Below, in pieces: positions 1-4,764 of a DNA stretch of 5,375 nt (its first letter is position 1; each line of letters opens with the position of its first letter). The position numbers and the translations under genes are program-made. The stretch comes from ARS1285 sp039796495. Lineage in GTDB: Archaea; Nanobdellota; Nanobdellia; Pacearchaeales; GW2011-AR1. The notes beneath the pieces were generated by a model. The model worked only from the letters and a program-made list of their open reading frames with translations, had not been told where the DNA came from and ran no database searches. The stretch spans positions 1 to 5,375 of the forward strand of contig JBDKJQ010000004.1 of the NCBI GenBank assembly GCA_039796495.1, written 5' to 3'.

Positions 1-10
1 AATTCTTTTC

Positions 11-199
11 ATGAACAGGTTTGATTTAAAAAAACAGAGTACGCAGGAATTAACTACAGGACTAGATGAGGAAGATATCTTAAATGGAGCGCGGATAACT
101 ATCTTCGAAGCACTCCTGTCAGCATATCACGAACAAAGAGCATTAATACTTGCAAAATATAAGAAAGGACTGAAAAAAATTTTAGATAGACAAAAATGA
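11..199 (+). CDS. Small helical hypothetical protein (possibly 5'-partial)
   Basis: I do not recognise this 62-residue protein. It is charged and predicted mostly helical: an acidic stretch around residues 17-22 (GLDEED) is followed by an amphipathic segment (ARITIFEALLSAYHEQ) and a Lys-rich tail ending KKILDRQK. It has no Cys/His metal site, signal peptide or membrane segment. The frame stays open upstream to the window edge (Ile-Leu-Phe before the first ATG), and only ten bases precede that ATG, so no promoter or ribosome site can be judged and the true start may lie outside the window. Its TGA stop lies 6 nt from the convergent uppP stop, leaving no room for a separate terminator. It could be the C-terminus of a longer protein. 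Confidence 0.55.
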   Translation: MNRFDLKKQSTQELTTGLDEEDILNGARITIFEALLSAYHEQRALILAKYKKGLKKILDRQK

Positions 200-205
200 A
201 CAGCT

Positions 206-964
206 TTAACTAACTAAACTCCACCCTACAACCAACACCCCCAACACCACATTATACCATCCAAACAGATAAAACTTATCATGGCTCACGATTTTCATCA
301 GATATTGTATAGTTATCAGACTGGTTAAAAAGGTAAGACCAAACGAAACCAAAAGGATGTTAAAAGAAATAGTCAAATCAAAAATATGCTGCATCTCAAA
401 AATATTCGCACCAATCAGAGCAGGAATTGCCAAAAGAAATGAAAATTTTGCAACTTCCTCCCGTTTAATGTTTCTGAATAAGCCAGAGCTGATGGTCATA
501 CCACTACGTGACACCGACGGCAAAAGGGCCACTGCCTGAAAAAGGCCAATAAAAAAAGCATCAAACATACCAACCTCGCCCTTCCGCTCATGGGTAAATT
601 TTGTCGCGTAAATAACAATTCCTGAACCAATAAAACACACTCCTAACAAAAGCATATTTCCCATCAACGATTCAAAATAATCCCGAAAGAGTATTCCTGC
701 AATCCCCGCAGGGATCATGGCAAGAACAATCTTAAATAGATATATTATTTTTTCTCCTTCAAATGAAAAAAATCCAACAATATCTTTCCAAAAAAACACA
801 ATCAATGCGAGAACACTTGCAAGATGCAAAAAGATATCAAACGAAAGATTTTGCCAGCCGAAAAAATGCTGCAATAACGCAAGATGTCCCGAACTACTAA
901 CAGGAAACCATTCAGTAATGCCCTGCACAATGCTGAGAATTGCAGCTTGAATAAGAGAAACCAT
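206..964 (-). CDS. uppP: Undecaprenyl/polyprenyl-diphosphate phosphatase UppP (BacA family)
   Basis: This integral membrane phosphatase removes one phosphate from a C55-type polyprenyl diphosphate, recycling the lipid carrier used for cell-surface glycans. In an archaeon the substrate may be a dolichyl-type lipid; that part is inference. The 252 residues are close to the family length of about 260-280. The first family motif, (E/Q)xxxE, is seen as Q14-G-I-T-E18, followed by PVSSSGHL (21-28) with the conserved His27. The second motif is P149-S-V-S-R-S-G155, with Arg153 in the expected place; Ser150 replaces the commoner Gly. Other family signatures include HLASVLALIVFFWKDI (47-62), FSFLLAIPALIGA (174-186) and a Gly-containing C-terminal membrane segment. 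Several hydrophobic segments span the chain. The ATG is the only reasonable start, since the first helix and QxxxE motif follow it directly. It lies 9 nt downstream of the PrcB-like gene on the same strand with no promoter between, so the two are probably cotranscribed. Confidence 0.95.
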   Translation of the reverse strand: MVSLIQAAILSIVQGITEWFPVSSSGHLALLQHFFGWQNLSFDIFLHLASVLALIVFFWKDIVGFFSFEGEKIIYLFKIVLAMIPAGIAGILFRDYFESLMGNMLLLGVCFIGSGIVIYATKFTHERKGEVGMFDAFFIGLFQAVALLPSVSRSGMTISSGLFRNIKREEVAKFSFLLAIPALIGANIFEMQHIFDLTISFNILLVSFGLTFLTSLITIQYLMKIVSHDKFYLFGWYNVVLGVLVVGWSLVS

Positions 965-973
965 GATACATCG

Positions 974-1360
974 TTAAAAGTCAGTTTTTTTCAGATAATC
1001 TCCAAATTCAATCCCATCACATTTTTGAGTCCTTATCAGATGATAGGGATAACAACAGGTCTGCAACACTCCTTCTTCCGGATCAGTTTCACATACGACC
1101 GCAATGAGCCTTCCATCATATCTTATGATATCTTCTATCCGTACACTATATCCTTCAGTCAAGCATTCTCCCCGGGCAACTGCGACAACCATGTCTGTTT
1201 CGAAATCAACAGAAGGGAGAGGGATATCTCTTTCAGAATCCAATAAATCATAAAAATTTTTCAGTTCAACTGCATTTGTTATAACCTTCCGTGTAGGACG
1301 CGGCGGGCCATCATGATCCGATTTTCGAAGAGTCTCAAACTCAATGAATTCAAATGTCAT
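974..1360 (-). CDS. PrcB C-terminal-like domain protein
   Basis: This 128-residue protein has, from about residue 50 to 112, the pattern of the PrcB C-terminal family, named after a spirochaete protease-complex subunit. The pattern is VDFETDMVVAVARGE (51-65), then a Gly-Tyr turn and strand (EGYSVRIEDI, 69-78), a strand LIAVVCET (85-92), and a final P-x-x-G-V-L-Q-x-x-x-YPYHLI block (94-109). The match is from memory of the family consensus. The N-terminal 45 residues (basic, Pro-containing, then a short helix around 31-41) match nothing I know. There is no signal peptide or lipobox, so it should be cytosolic, unlike many bacterial relatives. Cys66, Cys90, Cys102, Cys103 and Cys114 are present but not arranged as an obvious metal site. 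It is the first gene of a leftward unit with uppP. A TATA-like palindrome centred 27.5 nt from its ATG suggests a leaderless mRNA. Its molecular role is unknown. Confidence 0.75.
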   Translation of the reverse strand: MTFEFIEFETLRKSDHDGPPRPTRKVITNAVELKNFYDLLDSERDIPLPSVDFETDMVVAVARGECLTEGYSVRIEDIIRYDGRLIAVVCETDPEEGVLQTCCYPYHLIRTQKCDGIEFGDYLKKTDF

Positions 1361-1382
1361 TAATTAAAATATAAACCTCAAT

Positions 1383-1392
1383 ATTTATAAAT
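1383..1392. promoter_or_regulatory. Palindromic TATA box shared by divergent units
   Basis: ATTTATAAAT is a perfect palindrome in the 68-nt gap between the PrcB-like gene and the coiled-coil gene. Its centre (1387.5) is 27.5 nt from the leftward ATG, which puts the start of transcription at or next to that codon. It is 41.5 nt from the rightward ATG at 1429, which would give a leader of about 15 nt carrying AAGGTG. Archaeal TATA boxes normally sit about 26 nt before the transcription start; use in both directions is inference. Confidence 0.6.
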
Positions 1393-1419
1393 TATTGTTT
1401 CCTTTCCCTACTGAATGTA

Positions 1420-1425
1420 AAGGTG
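1420..1425 (+). promoter_or_regulatory. Ribosome binding site for the coiled-coil gene, decides start
   Basis: AAGGTG lies 3 nt before the ATG at 1429 and partly matches the archaeal anti-Shine-Dalgarno sequence (GGAGGTGAT complement). Starting at the in-frame GTG at 1423 would use the ribosome site itself as the start codon, so ATG at 1429 is preferred. The spacing is short, which weakens the case. Confidence 0.4.
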
Positions 1426-1428
1426 ATT

Positions 1429-1773
1429 ATGGCTAAAGAAGAAAAGACAAAAAAAGAGGAGATCAATCAGGCGCTTATCGATAATTTTATTCAGTTACAG
1501 AAAGTACTTACGAATTTATCCTTGAAATTTGATGAATTGTCTTCAAACATGTCGCGCTTGCTGCAATTATTTGAGTTGGCAGCAAAAAATTTATCTGAAA
1601 AGGGAGATGGAAAAAGTTCAGTCGATAATGACTTCCTCAAAAAACTCGATGCTTTATTAGATCAAAACAAAGTGATCTCAAAAGGAATCATGATGATGGA
1701 AGAGAAAGTCCGCAGCCGCATAGATCCTAATGCGAATACCGCAAGACCGCGGCCAGTTCCAAGATTCCAATGA
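1429..1773 (+). CDS. Coiled-coil protein, conserved-looking, function unknown
   Basis: This is a 114-residue soluble protein counted from ATG 1429; an in-frame GTG at 1423 would add Met-Ile. The first 12 residues are Lys/Glu-rich. They are followed by a long amphipathic helix with heptad-like hydrophobics (FIQLQKVLTNLSLKF, then RLLQLFELAAKNL), a Ser/Gly/Asp hinge, and a second helix (FLKKLDALLDQNKVISKGIMMMEEKV). The tail is Arg/Pro-rich (NTARPRPVPRFQ). It has no Cys, no membrane segment and no catalytic motif. The composition suggests an oligomerising or scaffold protein. I have the impression of similar helical proteins in DPANN archaea but cannot name a family. The stop codon overlaps the next start as ATGA (1770-1773), so the two proteins are probably translationally coupled and may act together. 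It is the first gene of its unit. Confidence 0.8.
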   Translation: MAKEEKTKKEEINQALIDNFIQLQKVLTNLSLKFDELSSNMSRLLQLFELAAKNLSEKGDGKSSVDNDFLKKLDALLDQNKVISKGIMMMEEKVRSRIDPNANTARPRPVPRFQ

Positions 1774-2600
1774 GCGTGCAAGAGCTGAATGATGAAGAGC
1801 GAATACTATTTCTCCAAGAATTTGTAGAATCAATTATTATTTCTTTATACAAGGAATCAGCATCAAAAGAAGTTATTGAGTCTGAAAAAATAAAAATAAA
1901 ATATCTACAACAAAATAAGCCATTTGAATCATTCGGAGCAATGATACCGTTTGTTAACAATAATAAGCAAGAAACAATTGATAAAAAAGAATATACAAGA
2001 TCTACATTTCCGGCGAGAATTCCTCAAAAGAATGCACTTGCCTTGCCGCTAACAAGAATAGCTCCCGTACGTATACCATTTCATCCAGTTCAGCCTCCGC
2101 AAAAAGTACAGCCATCGCCGTTCTCATCAATTAAATTTATACAGCAATCAGCTCCTATGCAACCTCAGCAACAAAATAATTCACAATTATTACAGCCACG
2201 CCCTTCAGCTCAATCAACACCGCCACAAACAACAACCACACCACAACCAGTTAAAACTCCGTCAACAGTTTCCCCCTCAACATCACCAAATCCTCTTGCA
2301 AAAATAGAATTGCTCGTAAAAGATCAGGGAATTCAATTGATAGAATGCCCTGGTGCAAACAAATTTATTCTTGTCAAGGTGAGGAATAAGATCAACACCA
2401 CAAAAATCACGCTCACAGAGGAAGAAATAAAGGGGGTCGTTGATTATTTCGCGCAGCAAGCACGGGTTCCTATCATCGGTGGCATATTAAAAGCAGCAGT
2501 GGATGACATGTTAATCTCTGCAGTATCATCAAATTATATCGGCTCGCGTTTCATCATCACAAAAAAAAGCCCGTATAGTTTAATTGAAGGGCAGATATAA
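1770..2600 (+). CDS. Three-part protein: helical head, Pro/Gln linker, secretion-ATPase-N-terminal-like domain
   Basis: The protein has 276 residues. Residues 1-50 are helical and acidic (LNDEERILFLQEFVESIIISLYK). Residues about 80-175 form a low-complexity linker rich in Pro, Gln, Ser and Thr. Residues about 176-276 form a compact domain: ECPGANKFILVKV (192-204), then KITLTEEEIKGVVDYFAQQA (212-231), a Pro-Ile-x-Gly-Gly turn (234-238) and AVSSNYIGSRFIITKKSPYS (251-270). The order (small-residue turn, strand, 'T-x-I-x-LTEEEI' helix, 'GSRF-I-I' strand) recalls the N-terminal domain of GspE/FlaI/VirB11-type secretion ATPases, where this part precedes the RecA-like motor. No Walker A or B motif exists here, so any relation would be to a stand-alone domain; this is inference from pattern only. 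There is no signal peptide or membrane helix. The start is fixed by the ATGA overlap with the upstream gene. A terminator-like hairpin follows. Confidence 0.8.
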   Translation: MSVQELNDEERILFLQEFVESIIISLYKESASKEVIESEKIKIKYLQQNKPFESFGAMIPFVNNNKQETIDKKEYTRSTFPARIPQKNALALPLTRIAPVRIPFHPVQPPQKVQPSPFSSIKFIQQSAPMQPQQQNNSQLLQPRPSAQSTPPQTTTTPQPVKTPSTVSPSTSPNPLAKIELLVKDQGIQLIECPGANKFILVKVRNKINTTKITLTEEEIKGVVDYFAQQARVPIIGGILKAAVDDMLISAVSSNYIGSRFIITKKSPYSLIEGQI

Positions 2601-2622
2601 TTAATCCGGCAAATAAGAAAAA

Positions 2623-2649
2623 GGGAGATTGCTCTCCCGTGCCCCTTTT
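2623..2649 (+). terminator. Terminator-like hairpin after the two-gene unit
   Basis: GGGAGA (2623-2628) and TCTCCC (2633-2638) form a perfect 6-bp stem with a TTGC loop, followed by GTGCCCC and TTTT. An alternative stem pairs AAAAGGG (2619-2625) with CCCTTTT (2643-2649). It begins 22 nt after the stop of the 1770-2600 gene. Archaeal termination relies mainly on U-tracts and the tract here is short, so this is a moderate call. Confidence 0.45.
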
Positions 2650-2670
2650 CATATGACAAGAGAAAGCTTT

Positions 2671-2676
2671 TTTAAA
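2671..2676 (+). promoter_or_regulatory. TATA box for the 2701 transcript
   Basis: TTTAAA within CTTTTTTAAAT (2667-2677) is centred 27.5 nt before the ATG at 2701, the same distance seen at the other genes of the window. It would start a transcript at about 2700, either a leaderless small mRNA or a non-coding RNA. Confidence 0.45.
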
Positions 2677-2700
2677 TGATTGAGGTGATGCAACACGCAT

Positions 2701-2856
2701 ATGATAAAAAAAATATCAAGAAATGATCGTTTCAACCTCGACGTTTGTAAACACCTGTTAGAAAATATAGCATATGAATTATTAATCGAGTGTCATATGC
2801 TATATTCGGAAAACCGAAAGGTTTTACGGTATATATTTAAACCGACCTCACAATAA
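2701..2856 (+). CDS. Possible 51-residue small protein
   Basis: An ATG-to-TAA frame of 51 codons fills the gap between the terminator-like hairpin and the DUF357 gene. The predicted product starts MIKKISRNDRFNLDVCKHLL, has a hydrophobic-helical middle (ENIAYELLIECHMLY) and ends basic (RYIFKPTSQ). It matches no family I know. In its favour, a TATA box is centred 27.5 nt upstream and a full GAGGTGAT anti-SD match lies at 2682-2689, 11 nt before the ATG. Against it, a leaderless transcript would exclude that SD, and the middle of the frame contains a 14-bp perfect inverted repeat, which suits a structured RNA or regulatory element as well as a gene. The frame is in phase with the DUF357 gene, separated by TAA and two codons, so it could instead be a decayed extension. 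I lean slightly towards a real small gene or RNA. Confidence 0.4.
   Translation: MIKKISRNDRFNLDVCKHLLENIAYELLIECHMLYSENRKVLRYIFKPTSQ
2764..2806 (+). repeat. 14-bp perfect inverted repeat with 15-nt loop
   Basis: AATATAGCATATGA (2764-2777) is the exact reverse complement of TCATATGCTATATT (2793-2806). As RNA this makes a long uninterrupted hairpin; as DNA it is a large two-fold symmetric site with two CATATG cores. A 14-bp perfect pair this close together is very unlikely by chance in a sequence of this size. It may be a structured RNA, an operator or a small element remnant. Confidence 0.8.
2805..2825 (+). other. Overlapping, mutually exclusive small hairpins
   Basis: TTCGG (2805-2809) pairs with CCGAA (2814-2818) around an AAAA loop. 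The alternative stem AAAACC (2810-2815) with GGTTTT (2820-2825) is capped by a GAAA tetraloop and uses the same bases. A third option pairs CGGT (2827-2830) with ACCG (2841-2844). The cluster directly follows the 14-bp inverted repeat and runs into the TATA box of the DUF357 gene. It may be an RNA that switches folds, or a terminator for the 2701 transcript; both are inference. Confidence 0.4.
2831..2841 (+). promoter_or_regulatory. TATA box of the DUF357 gene
   Basis: ATATATTTAAA is centred about 26.5 nt before the ATG at 2863, so transcription would start at the initiation codon and give a leaderless mRNA. The box lies between CGGT (2827-2830) and ACCG (2841-2844) arms and inside the last codons of the possible small gene. 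Confidence 0.6.
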
Positions 2857-2862
2857 AAGATC

Positions 2863-3141
2863 ATGAAAAATATCATAACAAAAGAAAAAATTGAAAAATA
2901 TTTTCAGTTAACTTCAAAGGCACTCGCAATTGCAAAAAAATCAGTCGCCAAAGGAAAGAAAAAGCAGGCAGAGGAAATATTTCTGATGACAGAGTGTTAC
3001 CTTAAAGACTCACAGTACTTCACAGGAAAAAAAGATTTTGTCAACGCATTGGGTTGTCTGAATTACGCACATGGCTGGCTTGATTGCGGCGCACGATTAA
3101 AAGTTTTTATTGTAAAAGATACAAAACTATTTACGATCTAG
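2863..3141 (+). CDS. DUF357 family protein
   Basis: This 92-residue protein belongs to the archaeal DUF357 family, whose biochemical role is unknown to me. The N-terminal half is a long basic helix (EKIEKYFQLTSKALAIAKKSVAKGKKKQAEE). It is followed by the family core: a helix with Y46 leading into LKDSQYF (47-53), the turn KKDFVNALGCLNYAHGW (56-72) and LDCGARLKV (73-81), matching the usual 'KDA-YF-x-x-G-D-x-V-N-A-x-x-x-x-x-Y-A-x-G-W-L-D-A-G-x-R-L-G' pattern. Its length is normal for the family. The protein is soluble, helical, and has no catalytic motif or metal site. A TATA box 26.5 nt upstream supports the ATG and a leaderless transcript. Its 3' end overlaps the convergent 149-residue gene by 11 bp, so the two mRNAs can pair at their tails. 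Confidence 0.93.
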   Translation: MKNIITKEKIEKYFQLTSKALAIAKKSVAKGKKKQAEEIFLMTECYLKDSQYFTGKKDFVNALGCLNYAHGWLDCGARLKVFIVKDTKLFTI

Positions 3142-3580
3142 ACTGAATTTGCGCAAAAACGTTTTTTAATGTTGAATTCCACACTTCACTATCTATTGTC
3201 TCAGGAGCCATCTGCTCGGGATCTTTTACAAATCCATATTCCAAGATGTATTCAGTTCCGTTTTGTCGTCTTTCAACTCTTTTTAACAATCCAGACTCTA
3301 AAAAATTATCCAATCGTAATTGTTTTGTGGAAGTACAGTAGATACGTACTCTTGTATCTTTTGACCGCGTAGAAGTATAAAAACAAAACGAAAAATGAGC
3401 AGACCGTTCATTTCCTTCACTACCATAAGAATATTTTCCTTCATATGCTATATCGCTTCCCTCACCGGTTACTCCCGGCATTCCATTAGGAAGCATAGTT
3501 AATTCAAGGTCGTTAGTTTTTATAAAGCGATTATGTAAAAAGTTTTTAAAACGGTGTGTGCGATCTCTAACATCAGTCAT
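3131..3580 (-). CDS. Hypothetical protein, 149 residues
   Basis: I do not recognise this protein. It is soluble with no signal peptide or membrane segment. A basic N-terminus (DRTHRFKNFLHNRF) is followed by a Gly-rich central part (LPNGMPGVTGEGSDIAYEGKYSYG), an apparent strand pair (AHFSFCFYTST and RVRIYCTSTK), a short helix and turn (LRLDNFLESGLLKRV), a further strand pair (NGTEYILEYGFV) and an acidic helix (ETIDSEVWNSTLKNVFAQ). The middle LxxxGLLKRVERRQNGTEYILEYGF could be a winged-helix-like unit; that is only a suggestion. The gene overlaps the DUF357 gene tail-to-tail by 11 bp and is divergent from UMP kinase. A TATA-like run is centred 26.5 nt before the ATG, and GGAGTGATG lies about 12 nt before it, so both a leaderless and an SD start are possible. 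Confidence 0.75.
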   Translation of the reverse strand: MTDVRDRTHRFKNFLHNRFIKTNDLELTMLPNGMPGVTGEGSDIAYEGKYSYGSEGNERSAHFSFCFYTSTRSKDTRVRIYCTSTKQLRLDNFLESGLLKRVERRQNGTEYILEYGFVKDPEQMAPETIDSEVWNSTLKNVFAQIQSRS

Positions 3581-3603
3581 ATATTCAGAAGTGCATCACT
3601 CCT

Positions 3604-3610
3604 TAAAAAT
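3604..3610 (-). promoter_or_regulatory. TATA-like box of the 149-residue gene
   Basis: Read on the minus strand the element is ATTTTTAA, centred 26.5 nt upstream of the ATG at 3580. AGGAGTGATG follows directly and could serve as a ribosome site if transcription starts earlier, for example from GTATAT near 3629-3634. Upstream on this strand, ATGCTCCAGCAT (3618-3629) is a small imperfect palindrome. Confidence 0.4.
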
Positions 3611-3685
3611 CATTATGATGCTCCAGCATATACATTTATTCACCTGTTTTTTAACCGAATTGTTCAACTATATACATTCCCAAAA

Positions 3686-3693
3686 ATTTAAAT
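3686..3693 (+). promoter_or_regulatory. TATA box of UMP kinase
   Basis: ATTTAAAT, a palindrome, is centred 26.5 nt before the pyrH ATG, predicting a leaderless transcript. AAGGA lies only 1 nt from the ATG, too close to act as a normal Shine-Dalgarno site. Confidence 0.6.
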
Positions 3694-3715
3694 AGAATTT
3701 TCCCGCTATAAGGAT

Positions 3716-4405
3716 ATGAAAGAGGTTATTGTTATTAGTTTAGGGGGAAGTTTGATTATTCCAGATGACGTCAACGTAAAACTCCTGGAAGAATTCAGAA
3801 AAGTTATCCTCAAGTACACAAAAAAATACAAATTTGTTATCGTGTGTGGTGGCGGAAAAACCGCACGGAATTATATTGCAGGATTAGAAGACCAGAACAT
3901 TTCAGAAAAAGAATTTCTGCAGACAATGCTGGGAATCGCCTCAACACGACTCAACGCTCGATTCATGACCCATTTTTTCGGCAGGGATGCAAACAAAGGC
4001 ATGCCCGAAGACATGCATCAGGTGCATGCGCATCTGAAAAAACACGACATCGTATTCTGTGGTGCATTACGCTATGCAAAAGACCAAACTTCAGACGCAA
4101 CAGCAGCGCAATTAGCACATTTTTTTAGGTGCGACTTCATCAACATCACCGACGTCGCAGGATTATATGACAAAAATCCGAAAAAATTTAAAGCGGCAAA
4201 ATTTATTCCAGAAATCTCTCACAAAGAATTCCTCAGCATGGCGGAAAAAATTTCATTTCATCCTGGACAACATTTTGTATTGGATCAGACCGCCGCAAAA
4301 CTCATCAAGAAAAATAAAATCACCACAATCATCATCGGCAAAGATATGAAACAGCTTGACAATTTATTACAAGAAAAACATTTTGTCGGGACGATTATTG
4401 AGTGA
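3716..4405 (+). CDS. pyrH: Archaeal-type UMP kinase
   Basis: This cytosolic enzyme phosphorylates UMP to UDP with ATP, the step that feeds UTP and CTP synthesis. The 229 residues form one amino-acid-kinase fold domain, close to the usual archaeal UMPK length of about 225. Visible family elements are the first strand and ISLGGSLI (7-14), the nucleotide loop CGGGKTAR (44-51), a UMP-contact helix region LNARF (79-83), TSDATAAQLA (125-134), the catalytic/nucleotide block ITDVAGLYDKNPKKF (144-158) and C-terminal DQTAAKLI (190-197) with GTII (225-228). GGGKTAR distinguishes it from isopentenyl phosphate kinase. The usual archaeal 'PGHTTDAVA' segment is changed to AKDQTSDATA (121-130), so this is a divergent member; a neighbouring amino-acid-kinase activity is less likely but possible. 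The gene stands alone with its own promoter and ends 9 nt from a convergent gene. Confidence 0.9.
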   Translation: MKEVIVISLGGSLIIPDDVNVKLLEEFRKVILKYTKKYKFVIVCGGGKTARNYIAGLEDQNISEKEFLQTMLGIASTRLNARFMTHFFGRDANKGMPEDMHQVHAHLKKHDIVFCGALRYAKDQTSDATAAQLAHFFRCDFINITDVAGLYDKNPKKFKAAKFIPEISHKEFLSMAEKISFHPGQHFVLDQTAAKLIKKNKITTIIIGKDMKQLDNLLQEKHFVGTIIE

Positions 4406-4414
4406 GGAAATATA

Positions 4415-4714
4415 TTAATATACTCTTATTACAAACTCGTCATCTTCACAGTAAACTAATTGACCATCTGAATATCTCACTGCATTGTATTGAGCATCAA
4501 TAACATGGCTACCAGGAACATCTATAACTAGATTAATCTTCTGGTGTATAGAAGGTCTTGGATTTTCCTTAGGGAGAGGGATGTATCGTTCTCCTCTTTG
4601 TAAATCACCAAATCTAAAAACCTCTAGTTTCCCATCCAAAGTAAAAGACGAGTCAGTCTTTTCTTCAAGAGAGGCTACGGGTTCAGTTTGATTACTTAAT
4701 TTTTCGTTTGCCAT
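4415..4714 (-). CDS. Hypothetical protein, 99 residues
   Basis: I do not recognise this protein. The first 25 residues are polar and probably disordered (NEKLSNQTEPVASLEEKTDS). The rest looks like a small beta-rich domain: FTLDGKLEVFRFGD (24-37), a turn with Arg/Pro (GERYIPLPKENPRPS), then KINLVIDVPGSHVIDAQY and SDGQLVYCEDDEFVIRVY to the end. It has one Cys, no signal peptide and no membrane segment. The gene converges on UMP kinase (9-nt gap) and is divergent from the RNase P gene, with which it shares a symmetric TATA element centred 25.5 nt from its ATG. Because it sits opposite an essential gene on one promoter, co-expression is likely, but that does not give a function. Confidence 0.7.
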   Translation of the reverse strand: MANEKLSNQTEPVASLEEKTDSSFTLDGKLEVFRFGDLQRGERYIPLPKENPRPSIHQKINLVIDVPGSHVIDAQYNAVRYSDGQLVYCEDDEFVIRVY

Positions 4715-4735
4715 ACATTCAACTATTAAAGAAAC

Positions 4736-4743
4736 TTTATAAA
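4736..4743. promoter_or_regulatory. Symmetric divergent TATA box
   Basis: TTTATAAA is a perfect palindrome centred at 4739.5. It is exactly 25.5 nt from the leftward ATG (first base 4714) and 25.5 nt from the rightward ATG (4765), so one TATA element is positioned to give a leaderless transcript in each direction. It also argues that the RNase P gene starts at 4765 and not at the upstream in-frame ATG at 4708. Confidence 0.65.
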
Positions 4744-4764
4744 TTTACTTTTTATCAGATACAT

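Noticed and set aside
884..1246. Long rightward frame opposite the PrcB-like and uppP genes
   Set aside because: It is antisense to two recognisable families and has no promoter or plausible protein pattern.
1423..1428. GTG start for the coiled-coil gene
   Set aside because: The GTG is part of the likely ribosome site; ATG at 1429 fits better.
2682..2740. C/D-box guide RNA suggested by GGTGATGC
   Set aside because: The C box is imperfect and no CTGA D box follows within a suitable distance.
3440..3453. Second copy of the inverted-repeat arm (TTCATATGCTATAT) inside the 149-residue gene
   Set aside because: Both copies encode Ile-Ala-Tyr-Glu with the same codons; a single match of this length in AT-rich DNA of this size can occur by chance.
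3615..3695. 26-codon frame between the 149-residue gene and UMP kinase
   Set aside because: It is short, runs through the UMP kinase promoter and has no ribosome site or correctly spaced TATA box.
3844..4128. Second rightward frame inside UMP kinase
   Set aside because: It lies wholly within a confidently identified gene in another phase and has an Arg/His/Cys-rich composition typical of a shadow frame.
4708..4764. In-frame upstream ATG giving the RNase P protein 19 more residues
   Set aside because: The extension reads through the symmetric promoter, overlaps the start of the opposite gene and has no family match.
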